DNA of 64,000 nucleotides. Source: Larix kaempferi. Its lineage: Eukaryota; Streptophyta; Pinopsida; Pinales; Pinaceae. Of the stretch, positions 45,563-57,800 are shown one piece after another (the first letter of the stretch is position 1; every line of letters begins with the position of its first letter). The stretch lies in the NCBI GenBank assembly GCA_027924585.1, contig BSBM01000763.1, forward strand, positions 1,195,001-1,259,000. The letters are read 5' to 3'. Position numbers and translations under genes: made by a program. Under the pieces are notes generated by a model that saw only the letters and a list, made by a program, of their open reading frames with translations, searched no databases and was not told the DNA's origin.

Positions 45563-46939
45563 GGACATTAACATTTTGTGGCTCTCGTTAATTTTGCATG
45601 TATTAGTCTAGTGGCACCAGTTTCAAAAAATGCATTTTCCATTCTAAAAGGTTAAACTTTGGTAAACCAAGTGTATTTCACCTTGAAATTTGTAGCATGG
45701 ATACCATTTGACATATATCCCTAGTGCGTTAGCAAATGTAAATGCAATACTGTGCAAACTCTAGGCTTGAGTGAGGCTTGTGTGCAAACTATTTCATTGC
45801 ACTGCGCATTACAAAACCAAAAATAGTATAGGTGCTTTGAAAAATGTTTCTTCTCCTCAAATGTAATACAAAAATCTCTGTCTATTTCGATCTGCCTTGA
45901 ATTCTCTTCGATGCATGCAAAATTCTTTATAATGAGTAATCATGCAACGCGGCACTGCATTTTGAATCCTTGAAGCACAAAAACAAATCACAAAAACATA
46001 GTCTTGGAAGCTTTTGGTGTTATTCACAATAATGGCATGATGCATTAGCTTTCCATAGAAATAGGAAATATTTAAGGATTTGTTTTTCAACATTGTCTTC
46101 CATAAACGCAAGGATGAAGATGCTAAAAATTGTTTAAGTGTCGGCCTAAAGGGGATAATCTAAAAATTTGTATCTAGAGGATTGTAATGGATATCTAGAG
46201 ACTTTAGAGGATTACAATTTTAATAGACCAAGCTCCCTCCAACCAGATTCGAAATGGTCTTTTTGAATTTCCTTATAGGAGTATTTGCCTCTGACGTGAA
46301 TTCAACAACCAGTGGCCATCACAAGATTCCGCCATCACCTAGAGAAGAATGGTATTCGTGGTTTCGAACGAGCTGAGCCTCAAATGCACATCTTGACGTG
46401 ATCTCCACTTCATAAAACATTATTTTTCTTATGTCTTACAAATCGATCACATTTTCTACACGTCGGATTTGTGCTTGGCAATAATGTATGCATACCAACA
46501 ACTACAATTACAACATTTTCTCAATATCATTTGAACAGTAGAGCCATTGTGGTTGATCTTTTGGCAAGATGCAAATCATTTCTCTGGCAATATCTCTTAC
46601 CAATTGTGCAAATTGATACCTTCGCCTTCTTCGGTGGCCACTTGTTCAAGCCCGGTTCTTCTTCCATTGAAGCTATTCCACATAATGCATTTACAACGGT
46701 AAAGAATTGACTGTTCATTAAGTATGTAAAATCCTATTAAAGAACTATTCAAAATCCCTAGAAGCAACAAAGGGAGTTGAAGTTCTTTGCTGCAACACAC
46801 AATTTTGGTTGGTGGTAATTCGAAATCAGAGATCACAAGACTAGTAACACTACGCTTAATTCTATCATCTTCTGCTACTTGTCACCGACGACATTGCTAC
46901 TTGCAGCTCTTGTTAATCTATATATCATCTATCTCATAA

Positions 46940-48100
46940 TTCTGTTTTAAAAAACCGTTAAATGAAATTTTCTTATAATTTATATATTATTAGTAAATTT
47001 ATTTCACATTAAATTTATTATTACGGAATTTTTAATTTAAATTAATATAATATATAGATCATATATATTTATAATTGTTATATTCTATTTCGTTATCTCC
47101 TTAAATTTATTAATCATTAAAAAATCTTGACTCAAAACTCAATCTTTCATATTATAATGTACGCGAGAATCCTAACAACACACGTTTCTTTGTTCCTGTT
47201 TGGAATAGTAATTCTACCGTTGAAAAAAAAAGGTACCTTCTATATATAAGAAAATGTTAAAATAGATATTCATTGTGGTTTAATTATTCAAGGATTAGTA
47301 ATTCTACCGTTGAAAAAAAGTACCTTCTCTATAGAAGAAAATGTTAAAATAGATATTCATTGTGGTTTAATTATTCCATCCATAATAATGATTCTACTTC
47401 ATAATTTATGCTTATGTGAAAGGTCACTAAGAAACTTGCTTCTTTGGCCCCGCCTAAATTTACAATAGCCTACTCCACTTATGCATGCAATCAAATTCAA
47501 TGCTTTTGTATCAAAAGGTCAAGACATGGTTATTATGTAGAAAAAGGTCAATTATATTTTATATGGCAAGTAACGACAAGTTATATTATTGATATTCAAA
47601 AAAATCAAATAATACATGTAGTTGGGTAAAAAAAAACTGTACAGTAATATATAATTGATGATATATCTAAAAAAAATCCAAAACACATCCTCACAAAAAT
47701 TACATGAAAAATAAAAAAAAAGCAATCTAACCAAAAAGAATAATTTATGCTCATGTGAAAGGTCACTAAGAAACTCGCTTCTTTGGCCTCGCCTAAATTT
47801 ACAATAGCGTACTCCACTTATGCATGCAATCAAATTCAATGTTCTTGCTCTTGTATCAAAAGGTCAAGACATGGTTATATTATAGAAAAAGGTCAACTAT
47901 ATTTTATATGGTAAGCAACGACAAGTTATATTATTGATATTCAAAAAGAATCAAATAATACATGGAGTTGGGTTTCAAAAAAACTGTATAGTAATATATA
48001 ATTGATGATATATCAGAAAAAAATCTAAAACACATTATCACAAAAATTACATAAAAGATAAAAAAAAAACAATCTAACAAAAAAGAATACTTAAAGTTCG
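46940..48100. repeat. Segment duplicated from the upstream region of the peptide gene (copy 1)
   Basis: It matches 57050-57800 in the same order: TTATTAATCATTAAAAAATC, GAGAATCCTAACA-CACACGT, CTTTGTTCCTGTTTGGAATA, AATGTTAAAATAGATATTCA, GGTCAAGACATGGTTATTA and TCAATTATATTTTATATGGC. Within it 47401-47739 is repeated at 47740-48090 (period 339), and a further about 75-bp piece (GTAATTCTACCGTTGAAAAA) is repeated at 47207 and 47297. No gene accompanies this copy. Confidence 0.85.
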
Positions 48101-49734
48101 TAAATATTTACAGTGCCTATAAAGATAGGATTGACATAACTAACATTTTTTATGTTTAGATGTGGCTTTGCCTTACAACAATGCAGACCACAGATATAAT
48201 TACATTATTTACACATTTTCACAATTTATGACGACCTAAAGACTATAGGTATTGTGAGGAGCACTACATATCGGTAACAGTTCAATGGCTCCCCCTATAT
48301 CGACATAAATAATGAGATGGGCGTGACGATGTACACATATGATGTATATCTCCGTACAAAAACAACACAATATCGAATATAGCTATAATCATGATAAATT
48401 AATGGTGTAATATATGTAAGTAACGTTATAGTTATAATCATGATAATTTAATGGTGTAATATATGTAACGTTAGTGAAGTTTATTACTTTATTGTTGTAT
48501 TGTATTTTAAGTTAGCAAATTTTTGTAATGAAATAAGTTTATAGTTTTATTATTTTGAGACTTTTTTTTGGTGTTAGAAGTGTTCAGATATATTTGAGAG
48601 TGTTAAATCTATTTTTACAATTAAATTTACAACTTAAAAAAGAAAAAGAAAATTTTAATTTAAAATTTTTATGATTAGATTTTTTTTTTAAATTTGGAGA
48701 AATAAAAAAACTTAAAACTACTAACTAACTTATCCTTTTTTAATTCCTAAAAAATGTTTCATGTTAGATATGTGTGTGTGGACTCCATCAAAATAATTAC
48801 CATTGCGACCTTGTTATTCAGTTAAAAAGTATGATGGGTTTAAGGATAAGTAGAAGTTGGCTGGTGTTATACATAATAATAATAATAATAAATACATGTT
48901 TTTGGTGATGAAGTGAAAAAGAAACAGTAAAATAGATGTAATGAAGAGTCTTCTCCACATCATAAAAATGTTCCTTTTCATTTTGGTACATCACACATTC
49001 GATTGATGGAACTCATTAGGGACCAATTAATTTAAACGATATAAAAGGGCATGTATATGTATGTATTCAATATTGACATTTAAATTAACATATTGAGAAA
49101 CCATATGTGAACCCAATAAATATTTTTATTTGGTTTTTGTTTGAAACCATATATATATAATATTTGTTATACCAATGACTTCATTAGGGTACAAGTTATG
49201 CTAGGAAGGTAGAGGAAATATGGACCTCAATAGGCCTAGTAAAATAGTACAACATTGAAGCCTAAAGCAAAGTTGTAGGACATGTGGAGAATGAAAACAT
49301 TATTTACAATAAAGTTTATGTACAAAACTTCAAATATTAAAAATATAAATTAATATAGCTTATGTGTATATTTCTTAATCTATAATGATCAACATATCAA
49401 TTTGTAATTATGTGTATATTTCTTAATCTATATTGATCAACATATCAATTTGTAATTGCATCTTATATGTACAAGCATCTTTCTAAATAGATTTGAATCC
49501 TTCTTAACAACAAAATATTTATATTGCAGGGTTGAATTTTTTTTTCTTAGTTAAAACCATACATTTACCCTCACAATGGAATGTCATGTATGGAAAATAA
49601 ATCAAAATATTTAAGTGACATGAACAAGCTACAAAGCCCCACATCATTTTCTAAAGAGAAGGAAGTGAAAGAAACAAGCTCGATATAACATGATCTTCCT
49701 TAGAGGCAATGACCATGAAGGACCAAACACACTT
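48101..49734. other. Spacer without recognised genes
   Basis: AT-rich, about 1.6 kb. It contains an AAT microsatellite near 48866-48890 and a 48-bp tandem duplication (TATGTGTATATTTCTTAATC at 49361 and 49409). Confidence 0.6.
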
Positions 49735-52380
49735 AATAAGGGAGGGATTGCAAAATCCTTGTGTCTCTCGTTCCATATGTGTAACAACTACCTAAAACCA
49801 CACTTTCCCATTGATGATTCACTAGATCATTTAAAGGGCGCCAAGTACTTCACAAAGATGGATCTTACTGCACAGTACCACCAAGTGCACATGACTGCTA
49901 CCGACACTTGGAAAACAAACTTTAAGACCAGATTTGGGCTCTATGAGTGGATGGTGATGCCTTTTGGCATCACTAATTCCTCAGAAACCTTTATGCAACT
50001 TATCAATGATATCTTTCGTGGCCATTTGGGGTGCATTGCGATCATTGACTTGGATGAAAAATTGGTTTTTAGTCTGACATGGGAAGACCACTTGCAACAT
50101 GTACGCATTGTGCTCCAACTATTGCATCACCATAAGCTTAAGCTAAAAGAACATAATTCCTCTTTTATCCAACCTTATGTTCATTATCTTGGTTTTATCA
50201 TAGATTACGACATTCGCCCGGATTCTACAAAGGTTTAGTTTTTAGCCAATTGGCCTGCTCCTACATTTGCCTTAGAGGTCAACATTTTTATGGGTGGCAT
50301 CAACTTTTACTACAATCTTATTGCTAGTTTCTCTCATTTGGCAAAACCACTGCACCACTTAGCCAAACAGTCTACTTTTATCTAGACCCCCTTGGCCCAA
50401 CAATAGTTTCAACATCTCAAAGCTACTCTTTGCTTTGCTCATGTCCTTCACTTTCCTAAACTCCACCAACCATTTGAAATAGAAATGGATGCCTCTCAAA
50501 CCGCAATTAGCGTACTTCTTAAATAGGGAGGACACCTTATTGCCTACCATTCCAAGACTTTGGTAGATGCTAAGAAGAACTATAGTCTCTATGGAAAATA
50601 ATTGTATAACTTGGTTCGGGATCTAAATCAATGGTGCCATTATTTCTGAAGTAAGGAAACAATTCTTCACATGGACTACCATTCATTAATTTTTATCAAA
50701 TCCCAATCCAAGCTTCAGTAGCAGCGTCATTTAAAATGGGCATATTGTCTACAACAGTTCCATCTGGTCATGAAATATAAAAAAGGAACTTTCGATCGTA
50801 TGGTTGATCTTATTAGTAAACCACCTGCTCAGGCACTCAAGATTTTAGTTGTGCATTGTGTGGATTATGAAGATTGGAAGCCTCTTTATGCTTCTAGTCC
50901 TTTCTTCTGTGATATTCGGGAACTCTTTCACCATCCCACTATAGTCAATCAAACCCCCTTCTTAGACTACCACATTCAAGAGGGATAGTTGTACAAGATT
51001 GCGCACTTGTGTGTGCCTACTACAGGTCATCGTCTTACCTTGATTCGAGATGCCCATGCCTCCTAATACAGGGGTCACTTCGATATACTGAAAACAACTT
51101 AGAACTTACAACACCGCTTCGTTTGGCCCACATTGCAGCATCAAGTGGAACACCTCATTAGGTCTTTCACCCTTTATAGTCAACCTAAGATTTCCAATTG
51201 TAAGTTTGGTTTGTACTAGCCTTTACTGATTCCCACCCATCCTTGGGAACCCATTTCCATGGATTTCATCAGTGATCTCCACATGACATTCTGTAAACAT
51301 GATGCAATCTAGGTCATCCTTTTCCAGTTCTCCAAAATTACTCTCTTTGTGCCTTACATAAAAACTACAATAACTACTTAGACAGTTGACCTCTTTTTGA
51401 CCCATGTTTGGACTTATTTTGGTCTTCCTACCAGTATCATCTTAGATCATGATGCCTTCTTTATTAGCACCTTCTAGAAAATGTTATGGTCCTTGCTTGG
51501 ATGTCACCTTAAGTATTCCATTGCCTTTCATCCTCAGACCTATGTCCATATTGAAGTGGTCAGCCGCAAATCGATTCATGCCCTCTGCACTCATTTCACC
51601 AAAACTAAACAGTGGGATACTACGCTCCATATTGTCCAACATAGTTACAATCATGCATCACATAGTTATATAGGCTTATCCCCATTTGAAGCTTGTTTTG
51701 GTTTCCAAACCCTAGCCCAATATGAGCTTCCTCTGACCTTACAGCCTAATGGTATCCCACACCAACAACAGGAATAACATACTACTATGTCATTCCTACA
51801 AAATTTGGCCCACAAACATGTCCATGCATCATAAGCTCTCAAATATGCCTAGCAACGCTACAAGGCACACCATGATGCTCACGACACTCATGTTATCTTT
51901 TCTCCCGGTGATAAAGTTGGGTTTTGTATGGGGTGTCAATTGTTTCAGTTACACTGTTGCCATAAGTTGAAGCCACTTTGCTATGGTCCTTATACATGCC
52001 TCTAGAAGATCAAAGACAATGCCCACCATCTAGGTTTCTTTCCCCGACTTGGCATTCATGATGTGGTCAACGTGAATAGTCTCAAGCACTTTGAGCCACC
52101 TCTCTTGGAATAAGAAGTCACTATTTCTCATCCATTTGAACCAGTTCGTGATTTCCTAACCCGACTTCTGCATGGCACACTCTTAGACACTCGCACCACC
52201 ACTAGTTGATCTCAGCACCATACATCTTATTTGGTAGGCTGCAAGGGGAAACTTCCTACTTAGGCCAAATGGTTTTCTTCCTTTGCCATGGCTCAGCATT
52301 TCCATCAATTGCTTGCAAAAGTAGGGACACTTCCAAGCTTAAACAGTGAGGAATTGGGCAGTAGTGAGGTGCTCTTATGA
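49735..52380 (+). pseudogene. Ty3-gypsy pol pseudogene (RT, RNase H, integrase, chromodomain-like end)
   Basis: One reading frame can be followed for about 2.6 kb. RT (49735-50235) shows FPIDDSLDHLKGAKYFTKMD, LTAQYHQVHM, YEWMVMPFGITNS and, at the catalytic YLDD place, DLDE. RNase H follows (FEIEMDASQTAISVLLK, a stop, GGHLIAYHSKTL; KETILHMDYHSL; KYKKGTFDRMVDLISKPP). Integrase follows with HPWEPISMDFISDL (first Asp), PTSIILDHDAFF (second Asp) and the region around YNHASHSYIGLSPFEACFGF. The C-terminal part has SYLVGCKGKLPT then AKWFSSFAMAQHF, like a decayed chromodomain, which would place it among chromoviruses. At least a dozen in-frame stops are present, most of them TAG. No LTRs recognised. 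Confidence 0.92.
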
Positions 52381-53924
52381 GCTACGTCAGCCACTCCAAG
52401 AAGGTGCACTCTCCAATGAGTTAGAGCTCTCACTCCACAACAGCGCTAGTCAAGCAAGTCAAGCAACTACAATAGACACGAATTTCAATGAAGAATAGTG
52501 GTAGTGGCTCTACTAGTTGTTAAGCCTTTAATGTCTTGATATTGTGAAAACCATCTAGCACCTCTTTTCTATATTATGCTACCTCTAATACTAAATAAGA
52601 AGATGGTTGTTTGTTCTTTCTCAATATTGTTTGTTGTGCTTTTCATTTCCTATCTATTTTCTAAATTATTGACATATCACAACATGTATACATGTTTCAC
52701 ACTTGTTATTCGTTCCGTCCCAAACTTCTTTTTCATAAGGACAATGTATAAATAATTCGTTTATGAATTCTCTCTACATTTTTAACATTATACACCATTT
52801 TACCCTATATAAAAAATACATTACATCCTAAGTAAGAATGTTATTAAAAATCCCAATAAGACATTGGAAATTCTAATTTTTTTCCACCACCATTTATTAT
52901 CCTATATTTTCCTCTTTCATTTTTTTCAAATTCTAATTTAATTTTGTAAAGTCTACAATCTTTTGTTCTTTGACTAAAAAAAATATGAATTTTAATTCTA
53001 ACAATAAGAACATAATAAAAATGTAATTTTCATATATCAATACAGAATAAGGTACCAAGGGCAGACTGGCAGTCATTTGTAGATATTGACTAAATATTCC
53101 AAAACGCAAATATGTGTCTAAATAATTTAAAACACAATCACTATATTGCAGCTTCGTACTTTTCCAAATTGATTTTAAGGTACTAATGTAGTTTAAGGGT
53201 TCTCTAGCATTCTACATTTGTCATAAACCATATAATTTAAGAGCTGCCAGGTTAAAAATAAAAGGTGGATTTTACTAGTCAGTTGATATTTGTGTGTAAA
53301 TTTTTATGAATTTAATAAATAGAAATATCCAGTGGACAGGCCAAACTATAGTTGTTTTATTCTTAAATATAGCTATCGATAGAGATTTTCTAACCTCTAT
53401 TTCAACGCTTTCATCAACTAACTGATTAGCAGCTTCATTATAGAACTGAACTGAAGATGAGCTTCTTTTTAGATTTAATCAATGCTCTCCTATTTCAAAA
53501 TTTAAGTAATTTGTAATAACCCAGCATAACCTAACCTAGGCTGAAGCAAAGTTTAGCCATGTTCTATATGGCTCCCAACCTCAACCTCTAATCTACATGA
53601 TTTGAATTAGTAACCTATGATTTGAATTTGATATGTTGGCTTACCCCTAGTTCTTACCATCTATCACTCATCTTCCTAAATGAAATAAGCGTACCGCTCA
53701 TTCTTGTAAATCCATAATGACGCTGATAGACATCCGTACTTGAATTCCTTAAAGATTAAATTATTCACCCCTCATTTTGTTTGAAGAATGCATAATTACG
53801 CGGATATGCATCCTTACTTAAATTCCTTGGCGGATTAAATAAGTCCATTCACAATAAAAATATTTTTTTTTTATGAAACGAACGTATTAATTGAAATAAA
53901 AGTTCTGTGAAAAGCATAACACTC
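52381..53924. other. Spacer without recognised genes
   Basis: AT-rich, about 1.5 kb. A TGTAATAACCC string at 53513 resembles the start of the LTR-like sequence at 60424 but nothing more supports an LTR here. At 53690-53860 a segment of about 78 bp is duplicated (CATAATGACGCTGATAGACA versus CATAATTACGCGGATATGCA). Confidence 0.5.
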
Positions 53925-54195
53925 CATTCCATAGTCAGTCAATCTTGTTAAACTAAATTATGAATTGTTTTATTATTTTTAACGTAATAACAAACTCAAA
54001 GATAAACATTACAATTAAACACAGCAAGAAACTTGGCTGAAATGCTTGGTAACCATATTTTCCTAACAATGCACAGTGGTTTTACACGCATACAGAAGAG
54101 TGACTGCAACATGGTCGGGATTGGCAACTGCCGGCGAGTAGTCCATTGTATTGCCCATCATTCCTTTGCCAATACAATGATTGAGGTAAGACTTT
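53925..54195 (-). pseudogene. Truncated copy of the PSY-like peptide gene
   Basis: The minus strand encodes MGNTMDYSPAVANPDHV, matching the peptide region of the gene at 55901-56487 (TGNTMDYSPPGANSGHV). It then runs directly into what is 3' untranslated sequence in the intact gene (GTAAAACCACTGTGCATTGT here, GTAAAACGACTGTGCATGGT there). A deletion of about 120 bp removed the original C-terminus and stop. The 3' UTR similarity continues to 53925 (GTGTTTAATTGTAATGTTTATC). The signal-peptide exon and middle exon are not found upstream, so it cannot make a secreted precursor. Confidence 0.8.
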
Positions 54196-54479
54196 TGTAA
54201 CAAAGCACAACAATGATTTAAAGAAAAAGTTAACTATGATTTAAAGAAAAAGTTTATTAAAATATAGTATTTTACAGTAGGATTATTTGGAATCTCAACC
54301 TATATAAAACATATCAATATAAAATCAACAAATGATTAAATGATGCATAACTAAAATTCATTCAAAGATTTCAAAATAATATAAAAGATTTTAAAATAAT
54401 ATAAATGAAATTGTAGTAAAATGACAACAATTATTGCACCAAGAGGTGCTCTACAGCTGGGGAAGAGATCTTGTGAGTC

Positions 54480-54925
54480 GAGTGTTTGTTGAGTAACAAA
54501 ATAATACAAAGTAAACAAAAAAGAATAATACAAAGTAAAAAGTAATAAATATTATGTCGGCCATAAACAAAAAAGAATATTACAAAGTAAAAAGTAAATA
54601 TGAGACTTAAACTAGAGACTTTAGAGCTTAGAATTAGGTGGTAAATATTATGTCATCCATAAACAAAAAAGAATAATACAAAGTAAAAAGTAAATATGAA
54701 ACTTAAACTAGAGACTTTACTTTTTACTTTTAATACAAAGTGAAAAGTAAATATAGACTTTAGAGTGTTTGTTGAGTGTTTGTAAAGTAACAAAGTAAAC
54801 AAAAATAATAATACAAAGTAAAAAGCAATAAATGTTATGTGCCATAAGAAAAAAAAATAATACAAAGTAAAAAGTAAATATGAGACTTAAACTAGAGACT
54901 TTAGAGCTTATGATTAGGTGGTTCC
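54480..54925. repeat. Irregular tandem repeats of AATAATACAAAGTAAAAAGTAA
   Basis: The phrase GAATAATACAAAGTAAAAAG recurs near 54525, 54571, 54671, 54805 and 54856. Most copies are joined to ATATGAGACTTAAACTAGAG and ACTTTAGAGCTTA. The array contains copies in unequal lengths. The minus-strand Phe-rich frames here are repeat artefacts. Confidence 0.85.
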
Positions 54926-55640
54926 GGTATTGCACTCAAGGAGCTATTCAAGGAGAGGTTTGCACATTAGGAGATTTGATTCCTCTCGGCGCTTTATAGA
55001 GCCTAGGATTTGGATCTTTTACAAAGTTTTATGTAGATGTATTTGACTCTAACCAAGTCAGTTTTACCTAAGGGGGATAACCAAAGCAAATAATATGAAT
55101 CATAATGAAGTTGCTCATTGAAACTTACAATATATATGATTTTAAAAATTTAAACTTTCAAATTTTACTTCGATAATATACAAAGAAAATTTTAGAAAAA
55201 GAGAAGAAATTTATAAATACTTTTAGTGTTTTTATACTTGAAATTAATTAATGAAAGTTTATTAATATAACCAAAATTTTTCTATTGAAAATAAACAATA
55301 TATATATATATAAAACTGTGAATTTTAATTTCACCCATCATTTTGAAGTATATTTTTATTTTTCAAATTATTAACATTTACATCTCAAGCTCATATTCAT
55401 ATACCTTATTATTATTATTATTAATGAGATTCTAAAATTATTATTATTATTACTTTGTTTTAGGTATACCGTAATATTTGTATTAATTATTTTTTCAAAT
55501 GAATTAAACCCATCTAGAGTATTCGAAAAACTTAAAAGGTTGTTATTTCAATTTTCACACTTAATTTAAAAAAAAAATATTATAATAATATATTTCTATA
55601 AACTTAACATGTTAATTAAAATATTAAAACTAAGGTGAAA
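54926..55640. other. Spacer between the peptide pseudogene and the peptide gene
   Basis: AT-rich, with TA and ATT microsatellites (55300-55315, 55408-55455). No coding potential seen. Confidence 0.6.
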
Positions 55641-55651
55641 AGATAGCACTC

Positions 55652-55815
55652 CATTCCGTAGTCATTCAAGTTGGAATAAAATATCAATTGTTTTACTCAT
55701 AGCTATTATAATAAGAAGCTCAAAGATAAACATTACAATTAAACACACCAAGAAGCTTCACTGAAATGCTTCTTAATCATATTTGCCGAACCATGCACAG
55801 TCGTTTTACACGAGT
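55652..55815 (-). other. Conserved 3' untranslated region of the PSY-like gene
   Basis: From about 86 bp after the stop codon, GTAAAACGACTGTGCATGGT through GTGTTTAATTGTAATGTTTA to TGACTACGGAATGG is matched almost throughout at 53925-54090 by the truncated copy. This shows both derive from one transcribed unit. Confidence 0.75.
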
Positions 55816-55900
55816 AAGGGACATAAGGAGTAACTAACAAATATAGTACTCAGAAATAAGAGCATAATTATAATTACATTATTGTTCTTCTTCTCAGCAA

Positions 55901-56487
55901 TTAATTTCCATGAGGGTGGCCTTTCGGAACATGGCCACTATTGGCTCCCGGTGGCGAGTAGTCCATTGTATTGCCCGTCATTCCGTCTTCCTCCGCCAAC
56001 AGTATCCTTTCCTCCGCTCCCATCTCTGCTTGCTGCACCCAATAAACAGAAACGGGAAAAATACAGCACATATATATACCTTCTCGATTTCAGAAACCAA
56101 TCTCTAAATATTAAAGTAAAATACATTAAAAAGTTCTTCAGGAGTGTGAACCTCTGTTGCTACTGTCTGCCCGGCAACGCCAACGCCTTTCATGTGTGTT
56201 CCGGTTCCGTTGGCGTTCTCAGGACGAGACTCTGTAACAGCCAGAACAAATTAAGAAAAACAAATTAAAAAAAAAATATATTCAATGATGAGCACAAAAT
56301 TGCTTTTAAAAGTAGCCCGGTGAATTAATTTCTTTGTTCCAGGTATGTATGCACGTTGTATTCTCTAAGTGGGCATACCCAATAAGAAAGGTGAGCAGGG
56401 CGCCTTTCTGATTGCCTCCGTGAATCCCATGAGACAGACGAAAACTAATAATAAGAACCAGCACAGAAATCTCTTTTCTGAAGCCAT
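55901..56487 (-). CDS. PSY-like secreted sulfated-tyrosine peptide precursor, three exons
   Basis: Exons on the minus strand: 56487-56379, 56231-56152 and 56032-55901, all with GT-AG introns (GTATGC..ACAG and GTTCAC..GCAG). They join to 106 codons. Residues 1 to about 25 are a signal peptide (basic MASEKR, then FLCWFLLLVFVCLMGF, then TEA). The middle is Gly/Ala/Glu-rich. The C-terminus holds GNTMDYSPPGANSGHVP, with the sulfation-type Asp-Tyr at residues 87-88, an acidic lead-in (LLAEEDG) and the ending KGHPHGN. The core DY..PGAN..H.P is the signature of plant PSY peptides and of bacterial RaxX mimics, growth peptides acting outside the cell on LRR receptor kinases. Length, signal peptide and C-terminal placement all fit PSY precursors. 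A TATATATA lies 68 bp upstream of the start codon. This is the only likely functional host gene in the window. The exon model is by eye. Confidence 0.82.
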
Positions 56488-56554
56488 CGATGTAAATGCA
56501 ATGCTTGCGTTTGCGTTTACTTATCTTTTAATTTAGAAAATGCAAACCAGTTGG

Positions 56555-56562
56555 TATATATA
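56555..56562 (-). promoter_or_regulatory. Probable TATA box of the PSY-like gene
   Basis: TATATATA at 56555-56562, followed on the minus strand by ACCAACTGG and lying 68 bp before the start codon. The spacing suits a plant core promoter with a short 5' UTR. Confidence 0.5.
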
Positions 56563-57039
56563 GACTAGTAAAGATATATCTTAAAACCTGATTTATCAAC
56601 CATACAAAAAAATGATAAAAAATTTATAAAAAATCATAAATTTTTTGAAGTGTAATTTTTATTTTTAACTTAAATATTTTATTGATTGATTAAGATTTAA
56701 GATTGATCTATCTTAATTATATGTATAATTACACATAAACTTATTTATTTATTTGATTTTTATTTTTATTTTGATTTTAGTTTTAATAACATAAAGATAA
56801 GTTATATAACAGCATCTCCTCTATAATAAGGTGTAAAGCACTTTGAAATTCTATAAACAATAAACTCATAAATATAAATATAAATGAAAACTCATAAATA
56901 TAAATGAAAGTTAAGTTTCTAGATGTTTGAATTAAATACTAACTTTGATATATTAAATATGAAAGGATCTTAAAAAAAAATTAAGTTTAAAATTATTTTC
57001 AATTAAAATGTATTTGTATGCTTTTTTATGTATCATTTA

Positions 57040-57800
57040 TATCATAATGTTCTTTTGAAGAACTGTTAAATAAAGTTTTCTTTTAATTTAAATCAATATT
57101 TTAGATTTTGTAAATTTATTTTAAAATTTAATTATTTCTCACTAAATTTATTATTATAGAATTTTTAATTTTAAATAATATAATATATGGATCCAGATAT
57201 ATTCAGAAGTTGTTTAATTCTCTTTGGTTACCTTCTTCGTAGTGCACTATTTATTAATCATTAAAAAATCTTGACTTAAACCTCAATCTTTTATATTATG
57301 ATGGAGGGGAGAATCCTAACAGCACACGTCTCTTTGTTCCTGTTTGGAATAATAATGATACCGCTGAAAAAACGAAGGTACCTTGTAAATATAAGAAAAT
57401 GTTAAAATAGATATTCATTGTAGTTTAATTATTCCATCCATAATAATGATTCTATTTCATAATTTAAGCTTGATCTGAGAGCTCACAAAGGAACTTGCTT
57501 GTTTGGCCCCGCCACTATGGGGAAAGTGGTCCTCAGACTAAATTTACAATAACCTACTCCACTTATTTATGCACTCAGATTTAGTCTTATGGTATCCAAA
57601 GGTCAAGACATGGTTATTAAGTAGAAAAAGGTCAATTATATTTTATATGGCAAGCAAGGACAAAAGGTACAATAACCTACTCCACTTATTTATGCACTCG
57701 GATTCAGTGTTATGGTATCGAAAGGTCAAGACATAGTTATTAAGTAGAAAACGGTCAATTATATTTTATATGGCAAGCAAGGACAAAAGGATGCAACTTA
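57040..57800. repeat. Upstream region of the PSY-like gene, duplicated at 46940-48100 (copy 2)
   Basis: It lies 0.55-1.3 kb upstream of the PSY-like start codon and matches 46940-48100 in order. Within this copy, about 120 bp (ACAATAACCTACTCCACTTA, TTTATGCACTC, AAGGTCAAGACAT) is tandemly duplicated at 57547 and 57670. Noncoding. Confidence 0.85.

Larger units (their letters stand above)
43181..46939. other. Spacer without recognised genes
   Basis: About 3.8 kb. Frames at 43627-43833, 45857-46111 and 46471-46710 have no recognisable domain. The first part (43270-43450: AATATAAATGAAAATTAGGT, AAGTATGAGAGTATCTTAAA) resembles 56870-56990 upstream of the peptide gene. Local repeats are listed separately. 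Confidence 0.5.

Noticed and set aside
46471-46710. 79-codon frame with plausible protein composition
   Set aside because: No domain, no splice context and competing frames on the other strand; insufficient support.
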